Of a stretch of 64,000 bases of DNA, positions 48,705-61,336 are shown piece after piece. The translations under genes and the position numbers were made by a program. This DNA is from Phoenix dactylifera (taxonomy: Eukaryota > Streptophyta > Magnoliopsida > Arecales > Arecaceae). The stretch lies in assembly GCF_009389715.1 (NCBI RefSeq), contig NC_052399.1:19099646-19163645 (forward strand), in the 5' to 3' direction. A model generated the notes under the pieces. That model saw only the letters and a program-made list of their open reading frames with translations, ran no database searches and was not told where the DNA came from. Position 1 is the first letter of the stretch. Each line of letters opens with the position of its first letter.

Positions 48705-50501
48705 TCAATTTCTTTTTTTTTTTTCCTCGGCAAATATATGAAAGCGGGGCAAATGAGAAGATTTTCATGTAAAATGGGGAAGAAGAAGTTTAATAACTAG
48801 AATCAGTTGCATGGGTTGTTTGCTATTTTCTTTTCTCACTAATAATTATCGTGGAATGCAAAAGTGAGACAATAAGGGCACCTTAATGGGAATATAAGTG
48901 TTTCTCAGTGCACGAATTGGTTTGCTCTTATTTTGTTCAGAAAAAAAAAGTTTGAGATGGATCGTTCATTAACAGGGCCCGACGAGAAGGACTTTTTTAT
49001 CTGCCTGAATCAGCGGTCTTTAAGTTACAATCGTGGATTTTCAAAACTCGTGCTAAAATGGAGCTGATGAGATATTTATTTTTATTTTTTCTTTTATAAC
49101 AAAGATGGCGCGTTAGGTATGAAGACCGGTGGGACAGATATCAATATGTGAACTTGTGGTCGCCATTCTTTCGAGCATCTGTAGCCATTCATCTGGATCC
49201 TCACGTGCATCAAATGTGTTTGATGCCAGTTTACCTAACTGACAGCCCTTCATTTTGTCAGGTTTGATTTTGTCCACAACCATAGTTAGATATATGGGTC
49301 TGTCTCAATTATTTGGAACCTGCTTTACATATCCTTATTTATCAAATGGAGCAAATTTGGATCCTCAACTGCATATCAACATCATATGTATCCATTTTGC
49401 TCTGATTATATTAAAATGGTATAAGTATGTATTATACGCGCTGCACAAAGCCTATGATTTTATGATACATGGGTCCGAGGCCTATTGAGAATGAATCCAT
49501 TCTCCTACATTTTCTTGGCATTCTTAGTATTTTTTAGAAACCAGCCAAATTGGTTCTTTTCTACTTTTTATATAAAAAAAGAATATCAAACAAAAGCCCC
49601 TTAATATATTTAAACTAAAATCGATTTATTGTTTATGAGCTTCACAAATCATCTTTTATTTTATTATTAATCATATATATGGCCGATAAGTTAAGATTTA
49701 AATGGTTTGGGACAGTGAGGACGATAATTTCTGACCTGACCCATTTACTCGGCCCATATGGTCCAACTTGTCAGGCTCAGCCAATTGCGGCTTGCTAATA
49801 GGTCGAGTCAACTTTGAGTTAGAGCCCCTAAACCCATTGGATCATATCACCATTGAAGGATGGTTGCGGTCGCCATCGGTGCTGACCCAAACCGCTTTCT
49901 CCCAAGATTCCATGCCAACGTTATGCGCGGTTAAGAAATTCTATAGGAAGACTGGTTTCAAGTCACCGTACCTGATGACCCAAACCGCTTCCTACCGAGT
50001 TTCCATGCCAACGTTATGCAGGGTTAAGAACTTCTAGGCACCCTCAAAGTATCTTTCTTTTCTTGAAAAAATTGAGATTGTTCTAAAACTATCGATTTCT
50101 TTTCTCATAGGAGTTTGAAAATAAGAAGAAGAAGAAGAACTATTGGTAACTATTGAAGGCAAAATTTGTCTCAAAAATTCAATGCGCGTAGGTTAAAGGA
50201 AGAAAACGCAGCAGTTTTATGAACGCCTCCTGACTTCCACCAAAAGAAGCTCGAGATGAAGCCATTCTTTTACGTCAAACTTGACGTTCACATTCCGCAA
50301 CTTACCTTCTCTTGCGAAACTCAGGTCAGGCCAAAAATGAGAAACCAACACGAGACAGACAGGCGTCTACATAAGCAACTGGTGAATGTATCCCTTTAAG
50401 GCCCCAAGACTCATCCCCGTCGCTTTTCGTCAGAAATCTCTTCCTTCCTTCGTTTCTTTCCTTGGCCTCTCCTCTCCAGTCTCTCCTCGTGCTCTCCCTC
50501 C
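48705..50501. other. Spacer between TBL genes B and C
   Basis: B's 3' flank (to about 49810) is the version also copied at 40940-41165 and 44487-45194. A pair of diverged tandem repeats with period about 86 bp (GACCCAAACCGCTTTCTCCC type units at about 49890 and 49978) follows at 49888-50036. C's promoter is not shared with A, B or D, and no TATA box is obvious. Confidence 0.6.
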
Positions 50502-53500
50502 ATGGGATCCAAGGCGCAAATGCGCTGTGTTCCTCTCCTACTCCGCTGCGTTTCTTTCGCCCTCGTGGCCTCTTCGTGGGGCGCGACGGTGGCCAGATTG
50601 AACCCGCCCGCGTGCGATCTGTTCGATGGGAGCTGGGTCTACGACTCGTCCTACCCTCTCTACGACTCAGCGAGTTGTCCCTTCATCCGCCGCGAGTTCG
50701 ATTGCCTCAAGTATGGCCGCCCCGATATGATGTACCTCAAGTACAGGTGGAATCCCAATGGCTGCGACCTCCCAAGGTGAGTCACCAATCCTTTCTCCCC
50801 CCTTCCTTCTCACATCTCTCCTTCCAATACGGGAGTCTGAGGATGGTGTCTTAGATTTGATGGTCGAGACTTATTGAGGAGGTGGAGAGGAAAGAAGATA
50901 ATGTTCGTGGGTGACTCGTTAAGCTTGAATCAGTTCGACTCGCTCCTGTGCCTTCTTCACGCGGCCGTGCCCAATGGCAGGACAAGATCTAACAGAACCG
51001 ACGCCCTCACCACCGTCACATTTGAGGTTGGTATTTCTGTCTCTGCTCCAGTCTAAGATTCATGCCACTTTATTTGTTAATAAATGTTGCCAGAGGTCCC
51101 ACATGTAGTGCCGGGATTAATCATTAGGTTTATTGTGGGATGGTAACGCTAGCTGGACTCGATTCTCGAACAGGGATCCCAATCATGGGATTGGCAAATA
51201 TTGACCCAACTTACCCTTGTTCTTTTTGATGTCCCCGCCTTATTCCGAGTGCTGTGATATATTCTTTTGCTTGTGAATTGTTATGATGGTATTGTTTATT
51301 AAGGGCCCCTATGGTATCATGTGGCCCGGCCTCAACCGATTCTAGAGAAAGAGATCCATCCATGTTCGCCGTCCTATTGTTGAAGAATACTTCCAAGCCA
51401 CGGGGCTCTATCATTTGTGAGGAAATAAGCTTCGTTGTCTTCGTTTCATGTTGAATTTAGCTTGCTAGCTTATGGATGCAACTTCTATTTCTATCGTCTC
51501 TCCTTCTCTTTTTTTCTGTGCCGTTATTCTGTGGCTGGGACCATCCTTGTAATTAGCTAGCTGGGTTTTTCCCATGGAAAAAGTCCGATCATGTGTCGAG
51601 TTGGCTGGCTCGACCCTTCGCACCCGTCAATTTTTTCGCTCTTTTCTTTGTCTCTTCCTCCCTTCAGTTTTTTCTTCTTGTGGTCTTCCCTTTTACACTT
51701 TTTTTCTTTTTTCTTCCATGCTTTGCATCCATCAAAGCTGGTGAAAACAAATTAGAAAAACATTACATGGTGTGAGAATCCGTGCGGGCGTGTGTTTAGT
51801 CCTACATCAGTTATTTGCTGGATAGATTTTGGGTACTTATACAGAATCAATGAATCCAAATAATAACTTCCGGCTAGCCATTTTGGGTGAGATTATAGGT
51901 TGTTACAAATGGTATCAGAGCGGATCCGGCCAATAACCTATGTGGACTAGGGGACACTGCAGCACGGATCCATTGGGGCTGACCACGGACCAATCGTGAT
52001 GTGTGTGATTAGATATGAATGGATTTGAACCCTTAGTCTGACGAGGACATCAGGGCTTGAACGAGGGGAGTATGTGAGGACCCGTGCGGGCGTGTGTTTA
52101 GTCCCACATCAGTTATTCGCTGGGTAGATCTTAGGTAGGGGAGTATGTGAGGACCCGTGCGGGCGTGTGTTTAGTCCCACATCAGTTATTCGCTGGGTAG
52201 ATCTTGGGTACTTATACAGGATCAAGGAATCCAAATAATAACTTCCAGCTAGCCATTTTGGGTGAGGTCCTAGGTTGTTACACATGGTCAATCTAACAAA
52301 AACTAAATCGTATTCAACAAGCCACTCCCATAAATTTAGGTCCCTAAATGCTTCATCCTAGTGATGTTTCTAGAGAAATTAATTTACGACGTTTCCTTTC
52401 ATAATAAACAGTAGTTACAAGTTTGAGAATGCAATACACTGAATCTTATTTTCACTGCTTTAGCCTATATTAGCCGAGCAGTCAAGATTAACCAATAATT
52501 ATAAGTTTTGAAAATGTGATATACTAGAAGAATCTTATTTTAATTGTTTTCGCCTATATCAGCAATCAGAACTAAACTATAAAGTGTTCCATAAGTTTGC
52601 ATGTTCTGATTTATAGCTTCTACTAAATTTCGCCTTCTAAGCATGTAATTTGCATGGACAAGATCAAGAACCTCGACAAATTCTTTTTGAGTTGAAGCTC
52701 TACCGTATGCATTGATGTGTTGCTAGAGTTTTAGAGAGAATGTTATATGTTTAGCGAACCATTTTGTAAGGCAAATCTCATAAATAATTAATTTGTCACA
52801 TGCTTTTTGTTGCCGCAAGATTCGCTAAGCCCATTAGAGATTTCTAGAATTTTTTTTTTAAAAAAAAGCAATTGATATAATACTCGTAAAAACTGTGTGA
52901 CACTTCAATTATGCCATGGAATTTGTCCATATATTGGGCTTTGCTTTTGGGGAGGGAAAGGTGTGGTGAAATAGTATACTATATATGATACAACTAAAAA
53001 GATCACATGTTACTAGTGGACAACATCCTCCTTCAGTCTAAAAGGATGAGTACGTTTATGTTTGGAAAAGAAATCAGCTTCTAGGTGGCAATGCAAAACT
53101 TATTTGTCCTAGTTACCAAACTTTGGAAATGAAACTGAATGTATTTATTTACAAATTAAGTGGCATAGAATCTTTTTTTTATCATTCTAATACTGAATAC
53201 GAATAGTCTAGCATGCCAATCTCGTGAATTCTACCTCAAATTGTTCAACTAAGTTAGCCTTTGACAAATTTTGCTCAGAGGAAGAAAAGTAGTATCAGAA
53301 ATGTCGAGCTGACCACACCAAGTTTAATGAATTGCGATCCACTGTTGTGCGTACGGATGCACCAGCGAGTTATTATACCTGATTTCACATTTTCCACAAT
53401 TTAAAACACACACACCTTGCTATCATTATCCTACTGCAAGTCGGTCATAAAAAATATATACTCAAATCATGCACCAATCCGGAACTAATGATAAAATATC

Positions 53501-55945
53501 GAGCCATCATGTGTTGATGGCATGAATGATTTCATTTTTATTGGATATAATAAACAGAAGAGATATTATTTTATTTATCTTTGAAAGAAAGCTTTAAGTA
53601 CTCCTTCATGTTTTGAGTACGGAAATTTGATCATTAGTTTGAACTAGTTTTCTGCTCTCTTTTTTCTCCCACGGAAAGGGAATGTTAATGGTTACCATCC
53701 CTTATTTGATTAACTTAATAAATGTAATCATATTTTTAAAATATATTTTTAACAATAAAAGAAGAACCTTCCTAGGCATGCTTTTTCATCTTTCTAGAAA
53801 AATGATACAGACTGCTGCCAACCTTGGGACCTAATTTTAGATGAATTTGTATATGGAAAAAAAAAGGGACTTGGAGCTAAATTTTTTTACAAAAGTGCAT
53901 TGATTTGCATTTATTTTTTTTACAAAAATGTCGCAACGATCTACTGATATCTTTGATTTTTAGAACCCAAGACTTCGCATAGCTTTTTCAGACTTCAAGA
54001 GCGTCCTATTTAAAACAAATAAAAGAAAAGATAAAGGACTTTGAAATGCTTAATGCAAAGCACCCAAGTCAGCATCTGTTGCCTGGTGCGATAATTCAGG
54101 TCTTTAAATATACCTTCTAAATTTAATAGTTAAGAGCAATACTTAATGTGCCTTCTCTTCAGAACAACCACCAGTTCCAATTGGCTATGGTAGGTTAGGG
54201 CTCATTATAAATACTCAAGATTTATGGAGCAAATAACTGATATGGGACTAAATATACATCCATACGGGTCATTATAAGATCCGATTAAATTTGAAACTAT
54301 TCTTGATTTGGAAGTGGATCAATTCAGTCCATTTAGAGCTCGAAGTAGAGGGGGCCCAGATTAATATTCTGTTAATTTTCTAACATTGGCTTTTGCCCAG
54401 AGAATCAGCTAACATTGGGATGGTTGCAGGACTATAAGGTGACGGTGATGTACTACATCACCCATTATCTGGTGGACGTTGTGAGAGAGAAGATTGGACG
54501 GGTTCTTAAGCTCGACTCCATCGAAGGTGGTCGAGTGTGGCTCCGCGCCGACGTGCTCATCTTCAACACATGGCATTGGTGGCCTACCAGGGGACCCGCC
54601 CAGGCGTGAGAACGCCATCCAATCCCCCCATTAATTTCTTTCACTTTGCTTACAATTAACCATAAGATTTTCACTCTTTTTTTTGGAGCTAAACCATGGG
54701 AGGACTTCGTGGCGGTGCAGATGGGATTTTATTCAGGACGGCCGCAAGATAGTTAAAGACATGGACCGCACAGTGGCTTTCTCCAAGGCACTCGCCACAT
54801 GGGCCAGATGGGTGGACTCCAGCATCATTCCAGCCACAACCAAAGTCTTCTACCAGGGAATCTCTCCATCCCATTACCAGTAAGTCACAGCAGAATTTTG
54901 CTTGTTAATTATCCATAATTAAAGACATAGTTAAATATCCTTTTAGTTTTATAGATTTTTTTTTTTTTTTTGGCATGAATATCCTTCTAAAACATCAAAC
55001 TCGCATGAATACCCTCTCCAAATTTATATTTCTTTCTCTATCTTATAAAATACTAGTTTTGCACAAATGCTCCTAATATAATAGTTCTTCTTACACTGTT
55101 GATAAAAACTATATTTATTTTAATTATAAATAAAATAGATTTTTAAAATTATTTTTGCTTGCATAAATGTTTCTCTTTAAACACATACCAATTAATAATA
55201 TTTTAATCATTTTAATTTGAAACCGTTAATTTTTTAACGGAGTTAGATGGTATGCGTATATATAAAAAATAAAAATAACAAAACAAATATTTTACGAGGG
55301 TATATATATAAATATTTATTTTTAAGAGATATATATCTAAAATTTGATATTTAGCCGGATATTTATGTAAAAAAAACTTTAGTTTTGTTCTTTCTATCCA
55401 TGTCCCTGCTCCTAATAATTAATACCTCATTCACATTTTAACCCCCAACCCCCCCCCCCCCCCCAAAAAAAAAAAAAACTTCGCTCATATTGAATGAGAA
55501 TGATGGGAATGTGGCTGAGGGTACGCGATAGTGTACTTTTTTTTATTTTTTGGCTGTGATGTTGATTAACTTTAATTACCAGCTTTTGTTGCAAGCCAAT
55601 CTTTATATTTATTGTCTTTAACAACTAGCGTGTGATTATTTGGGAACTAGTGGAGAGGATTGGGGGGCGTCGTACAAGGAAAGTTGTTCGAGGCAATCAG
55701 AGCCATTGAACGCATCAACTTATCCCGGAGGTCCAGCGCCACAAGAAGCAATCGTGAAGAATGTTTTGAGCACCATCTCGAAGCCAGTGTATTTGCTGGA
55801 CATAACCTTCCTCTCACAGCTCAGGAAAGATGCTCACCCGTCAAAGTATGATGGAGTCGGCTTCCAAAATGACTGCAGCCATTGGTGTCTTCCGGGCCTT
55901 CCGGACACGTGGAACCAGCTCATGTATGCAGCTGTTATGAGATAA
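50502..55945 (+). CDS. TBL: TBL37-43/PMR5-like protein, tandem copy C with 3.4-kb intron
   Basis: Exons 50502-50776, 50855-51026, 54430-54605, 54721-54879 and 55651-55945 give 358 aa, with the same phases as A, B and D. The N-terminus is hydrophobic ([16 protein letters not shown]). GDS is at 111-113 ([14 protein letters not shown]) and DxxH at 335-338 ([16 protein letters not shown]). It is the most divergent array member: it has TWHWW rather than SFLWW in exon 3 and an extra GVGFQN segment before DCSHW, which is nearer to typical TBL38-41 proteins. Intron 2 (51027-54429) holds a TRIM and another LTR scrap. Intron 4 (54880-55650) holds a Mutator-type MITE and a C/A homopolymer run. All splice sites look usable. 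Confidence 0.9.
51771..52282 (+). mobile_element. TRIM element, complete in outline, with an extra partial LTR
   Basis: Two 137-bp LTRs (51771-51907 and 52146-52282) run from TGTGAG to GTTGTTACA. The primer-binding site TGGTATCAGAGC (51910-51921, complementary to initiator-Met tRNA) follows the 5' LTR, and a purine-rich GAGGGGAGTA precedes the 3' LTR. Flanking 5-bp duplicates CATGG (51766-51770 and 52283-52287) are perfect. An additional partial LTR start lies at 52073-52145. The two LTRs differ at roughly 12 of 137 sites by eye, mostly transitions, so the insertion is old (millions of years). It lies in intron 2 of gene C. Confidence 0.93.
54205..54285 (-). mobile_element. TRIM LTR fragment
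   Basis: TATAAATACTCAAGATTTAT and ATAACTGATATGGGACTAAA match the reverse complement of part of the TRIM LTR. Fossil scrap in intron 2 of gene C. Confidence 0.6.
54951..55377. mobile_element. Mutator-type foldback MITE in gene C intron 4
   Basis: Long inverted arms carry GCATGAATATCCTTCT-type words on the left and their reverse forms on the right. Perfect 9-bp target duplicates TTTAGTTTT lie at 54942-54950 and 55378-55386, the length expected of Mutator-like elements. It is the same family as 62670-63110. There is no coding sequence. Confidence 0.75.
55449..55478. repeat. Homopolymer C-run then A-run
   Basis: 16 C followed by 14 A in gene C intron 4. Run lengths here may be unreliable for sequencing reasons. 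Confidence 0.8.
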
Positions 55946-55977
55946 GAGTTAGGTAGCATTTAGGACTTTCTTGAGAT

Positions 55978-56674
55978 TAAATAGGTGGGGAAAGGAATTC
56001 ATTTATTGAAAAGAATAATGGTACAAATTATATTTCTCAAATAGAATAATGGATCAATTTGTGTCATTTATATGTATCCGCTCGCTCTTCCTTGAAATTG
56101 CTAATAAAGTATTTGAACATGAAATTGATGTACATTGTCCCTCATGACTTCATTAGTGTGATTTAATAATCGCTAATTTGTAATGGGGCTGGAAAATTAT
56201 GAGGAATCCCCAAAGGCATGTGATTAAGAGGTTTGGGTCGTATCTTCTGCACAGAAGAATGATTCACCTTCTTTTGTAACTTTAATAGTTGGATGCGAAC
56301 CAACGTTAAATTCATGAAAGATACAACCCGAACCCATGATTTAGTTGGTTGTACGCTGAAAAGAAAAATCATGTTAACAGACCAATAATAGCAAAAAGAT
56401 TCTCTCAAAATATACTCAATGAATAGGAGACAAAATGTGCCACCTCATGAAGCTAGTAAAGTTTTTAATAGTTGGATGTGGTAACCTCGGACTAAATTTC
56501 AGAGAGACATACATACATTTAGAGAATAGTTTATATATATAAAAAAGAATAATTTACAAAAATATACATACAAATAGTAAATTTACAAGAATATCCATAT
56601 AAGTTTAGATATTTATAAGAATATATATGCAAAAAGAATAATTTATAAGAGTAAATGCATAAATAATAAATTTG

Positions 56675-56736
<62 letters not shown>

Positions 56737-57354
56737 GAGATATTTGTAAAAATATACATGCACAAAATTCTTCCACTTATTTGATGTCGAGCTTATTGAG
56801 AGATAAACACAACATTTGTTTCTTGAAAGAAAATTATAGATATCTCTATCATAAAAACATGAAATAAATTCACAATAAATCATGACCATATCTAAAAGGA
56901 CAAATTGTGAAATAAAACTTAAAGTAGGGGTAAGTCTCCAAATAAATAGACCTGAAAGCTGATCGGAGAAGATTTTATCGGCTTCTATAAATTTCCATAA
57001 ATGTTCAATCAATCTTTATTCTTCTAGATCTTATGGAAATTCCTCGTAGATACAAAAAATTGAGAGTCCATGCAGATTTGCTCGAAAGTATACTGCATCC
57101 ATGGACATATCTGCAATTGATGAAAAAAAGATGTAGTTCTTGCACGACAAAAGAAAGGAATTATTAAGGCATAAATTATATATTTCCTGTTACCTGTCTC
57201 CGGCTATCTTTAACTGAATCCAGTCATGCTATAAAAACAAAGGAAGAGAGTTACCGCCCTCGTGGTTATAAATGACCTGATACCTGATAGCTAATTCATC
57301 AACAACCTCACGTTCTTTGCCTTTCCTCCCTGCGGTCTTTCTCTCTTTCTCTCT
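55978..57354 (+). promoter_or_regulatory. Gene C 3' flank and gene D promoter, duplicated block shared with gene A
   Basis: This block matches 37506-38859 upstream of A over its whole length, apart from the extra 60-bp tandem copy in A and the TA tract in D. A TATA box (TATAAAT at 57267-57273) lies 88 bp before D's ATG. D also has a short ACCTGAT duplication just after it. Confidence 0.75.
56679..56732. repeat. (TA)n microsatellite in the gene D upstream region
   Basis: About 27 TA units. The homologous site upstream of gene A (about 38236-38246) has only about five, so the tract has grown or shrunk since duplication. Confidence 0.9.
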
Positions 57355-59447
57355 ATGGGGTCCAAAGCGAGGATAGGCTTCGGTCCTCTCCTATTCCACT
57401 GCGTTCTTTTAGCACTCCTTGTGGCCTCCTCGCATGGCGTAATAGTGGGGAGTTCGAAAGGGGGATCAGGGAGCTTGGCCCGGTGCAACCTGTTCCAAGG
57501 GAGCTGGGTCTACGACGAGTCATACCCTCTTTACGACTCGGCGAGTTGTCCGTTAATTAGTGCAACCTATTTCGATTGCCGGAAGAGTGGCCGGCCCGAT
57601 ACGAAGTACCTCAAGTACAGGTGGAAGCCCGATGGCTGTGAGCTCCCGAGGTTGGCTCGTAACCTTTTATGCTATCTCAATCAATCTTCTTTGAAATAAA
57701 TTGTTAATGCCTAATATAATATATTTGTTTGGATATCATGCATGAAATATACAATTGAGTGTTGTTGCTTATGCTGTGTGTTTAGCTTACCTTTTAGTTA
57801 AAAGTAAATCATAGATTAGATTTTAGAAATTGATATCTAATCTTCTTGCGTTGAATTGAGTTACTTGGGATGGATCTAAATGTTCATTGGTGCAATGTTT
57901 GTGTAGATTCAATGGCAAGGATTTCATGGAGAGAATGCGGGGGAAGACGATAATGTTCGTGGGGGATTCAATAAGTTTGAATCAGCGGGACTCGCTCCTC
58001 TGTTTGCTGCATGCGGCAGCACCCAATGCTAAGTTTAAAAGGTCCTATAAAAGCCCGGTCACTAGTTATAGAATTGAGGTTCGTATCCCAGTTTTTTTTT
58101 GCACTTTTGTTTTAAATCAAAGATTCACTTGACTTTAATTTAGAAGAATCTTTCTTTTCTTGAGAAAGAAAAGGACATGCCACGTAAAATAAATTCTCCA
58201 TGTCTTGACATCTATAGATAAACCATTCTCTCTGAAGGGAGGAGTGTCACCCTGTTGCACTGCCTAATTTACGCTCATCGAAGATATACTGCATGTCATT
58301 ATGGTGCAACATACCCAAAATACTTAATCCAAAATTCTGGCAGAGCCGAAACATGGTACAACAAAAAAGTTCCAAGACCGCATGTCACCAAGAATTACTG
58401 CTGTACACCAATATACTTTGAATTGGGATTGCGGGCATTAAGTTGACAGCAGAATTTTGTACCATCATAAATAGTTGCCATATCATTCATCTTAGAGACA
58501 GATAGCTTTAATTTATCCCGGCGTCACGGAGACAAGTGAGCTGCCTACCGTTCGATATGACTCGTTTTTCACACCCTTTTGTCTGCTAAATAGATTTATG
58601 GTTACAGGACTACAACATCACAGTGTCACGTTGCCTCGCACAGTATCTGGTGGACATTGTCCCTGGGAAGATAGGGAATGTCCTGAGGCTGGACTCCGTG
58701 CAACAAAATGGGCAAATATGGCTTGGCGCAGATGTTCTCATCTTCAACTCGTTCCTCTGGTGGAACCGCACCAATCCCGGCCGACCGTGAGATCCCACCA
58801 TCCTGATCTCGTACGTTCCATCACTCTCAGATCTGCTTCAGCAATTTTTGACCCTAGGATTGCATGGTGCAGATGGGACTATATTCAGGATGGCAACGAG
58901 ATACTTAAAGACATGAACCACACGGAGGCTATGGCGAAGGCTTTGAACACATGGGCCAGATGGGTGGATTCCAACATTGATCCAAAGACAAAGAAGGTCT
59001 TCTACTTCGGACTTCCCCCAAGACACATGTCGTAAGTTACGGCCCCATATCCATTTGGAAGTTGTCTACGAAGAAGCATAGCATGGTTCATACCGAATAT
59101 AATTAAGTTCTTGCTTTCCTTAATTCGTCTTTTCCTTTTATTGTGGTTTTAATTGGGACAGCGGAGAGAACTGGGGCGAGCGAGGGAAGACTTGCGTCGG
59201 ACAAACAGAGCCACTGATGGCGAGGACGTACCCGGGAGGTCCAATTCCGCAGGAAAGCATGGTGCGGAGCGTCTTGGGAAGTATGGCGAAGCCAGTCTAC
59301 TTGCTTGACATAACTTTCCTCACGCAACTCAGAAAAGATGGTCACCCGGGACGGTACAGCGGGGGTGATTGCACGCACTGGTGTTTAGCTGGAGTTCCGG
59401 ATACATGGAACCTATTGCTGAATGCCGCCCTTCTTGAATGGAACTGA
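57355..59447 (+). CDS. TBL: TBL37-43/PMR5-like protein, tandem copy D
   Basis: Exons 57355-57650, 57907-58078, 58608-58786, 58873-59031 and 59162-59447 give 363 aa with the array's common phases. GDS is at 118-120 and DxxH at 338-341 ([15 protein letters not shown]). It differs from A at about 2 of 172 sites in exon 2 and 4 of 179 in exon 3 by eye, and the introns also match closely, so the A/D duplication is recent. It has one extra Ser codon near residue 38 and [11 protein letters not shown] where A has [11 protein letters not shown]. Its 3' flank is a diverged homologue of the A/B type and then runs into LTR sequence at about 59590. It looks intact. Confidence 0.92.
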
Positions 59448-60524
59448 GATTATTCCCTCAAGAAAGAATGTAAATGGGATGTTTTTTCTTCCTTAGAAAT
59501 AATTAGAGTGACATGAATAAGTGGTGTCATGTTAGAATGGGGGGTTAAAGTTTAATTATTAGAATCAGCTACATTTGGTTAATTATACATTGTACCGTTG
59601 AACTCTATCATCATGAATTCCTATTGTGTTAATTGTACCATGGTCTGATTCTTGTTTTATGAGTTGACTGGCTTGATGGGCCAAAGTAGATTGACTCGAA
59701 TCGTCGGATGCTGTTATTTAGTCGACTCTGTCTGTCTTGCACACGACTGTTGTCAGCTACCATTGGACCCATAATTGATAACCCCTGATCTATTAATTTT
59801 TTTTTATTGGATATATATATTTTAATCTGATGGATTGAGTTGTGTTGTGCTAATCGATTCGAACAATTGGACGTTGTCATCTAGCTGGTCTCGTATATTT
59901 TTCTATATGAATCTATTTTCATAGTTGGCCCTGGTTTTGTATGGGCTGCAGCATCTGGGCAGGAAGAAGTCCAACAAAATCTTACACTCTAATTTGTAAA
60001 TTGAGATAAGACCCTGACCTTTTATTTTTAATTTTTAATTAAAAATATAGAGAATATAGGTAATTCAAATAATAGAACTCTAAAATTTGGTAATTACAGG
60101 ATAATTGATTTGTTAATATGGCAAGTGATTGATAGGAGATAAGTTGGTGTTATATTGATATCAAATTGACTGAACATGTTAGGTGTGGATTGGTAGCGTT
60201 GTAGCTGTGTTGGATTCCGATAGAGGTAACAATTCTTGTACCTGGTCACCAGTTATATATATATAGGTGCGCATGCGTGTTTATTGGTTTGTACCATTGG
60301 ATTTGCATTATGAGATTTAAATCGATAAATTTGGTTTGGCCTATGATGACATATTTTCTATGATTCCAATATAAATATATTTGTATAGTTATTATATGTG
60401 TCAAATATTAGAAACATGAATATGTGAACAAAGATATCTTGAATTTGAAAAGAATTCCTTGTATAAAGTGGTTTGGTAAGAGTGATATATAAATCTGACA
60501 AACAAAATATGGTTTGGACTAATC

Positions 60525-60665
60525 TCATCATGGGATAGTATTTACGAGCTTATGCATAGGATAGTCTCCACGAGCTTATGTATGGGACAACACCCATGGT
60601 CTTGACGCATGGGGATAGCCTCCACGATCTTATGCGTATGGTAGCATCGATGGGCTGACGTGTGG
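60525..60665. repeat. Minisatellite, about 4-5 x 30-35 bp
   Basis: Units such as GGATAGTCTCCACGAGCTTA followed by TGTATG recur with drift inside the LTR fragment. Unit sequence differs from the minisatellite at 41458. Confidence 0.7.
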
Positions 60666-60807
60666 AATTTTGGCAGTCTTGGACTGGGTTATAATCTTAG
60701 TTAGTCCAAAGCCGAAAGATAGTTGATAAGAAACTTGAAAATCAAGTTAACGAGAAACAGATGACATGATATAAGAAACTATTATTGAACAATTGGTTAC
60801 ATTCGAA

Positions 60808-60920
60808 ATGTATGTATGTATGTATGTATGTATGTATGTATGTATGCATGCATGCATGCATGCATGTATGTATGTGTGTGTGTTTGTTTGTGGGTGTTTG
60901 TATATATATGTATGTATGTG
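60808..60920. repeat. Compound ATGT/ATGC/TG tetranucleotide repeat
   Basis: (ATGT)n then (ATGC)n, (ATGT)n, (TG)n and TA-rich runs. Confidence 0.9.
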
Positions 60921-61156
60921 ATTCTTTGAATAGATGATAATGAGAATCTATATGCATATTATTTATATTTGCTTTCTGAGTATTAATAGATATTCATTTT
61001 ATTAGGTATTACTAATTGATTATTTTTTTATTATTTATGGTGTAGCGGTTTGGGATTTTTACAGGGCTGTAAAGCTCACAACCCCTTTCCTCTTTTTCTT
61101 TTTCAGAGTTGCAGGTTGCATAGTATATGGCTATGGTTGAGATCACAGGTGGAGGG

Positions 61157-61247
61157 GATAATTAGATAAAGCATCACTGATACTGGTTGGATAATTAAAT
61201 TTTGTAATTAGATAAAGCATCACTGATACTGGTTGGATAATTAAATT
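61157..61247. repeat. Tandem duplication, period about 49 bp
   Basis: AATTAGATAAAGCATCACTG and the next about 20 bases, ending GGATAATTAAATT, occur twice in direct order. Confidence 0.85.
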
Positions 61248-61336
61248 AGTTATAAATTGAGATCATTGTTGATTACTGATATTGAGGTTGTATTAAATTT
61301 TCATGTCTAGTATATTCTTTAGGGCTTTGTCCTAAA

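Noticed and set aside
51027-54429. Gene C broken by its 3.4-kb intron
   Set aside because: Exons 1-2 and 3-5 keep frame, phase and splice sites matching the other copies, so the long intron with insertions does not by itself make it a pseudogene.
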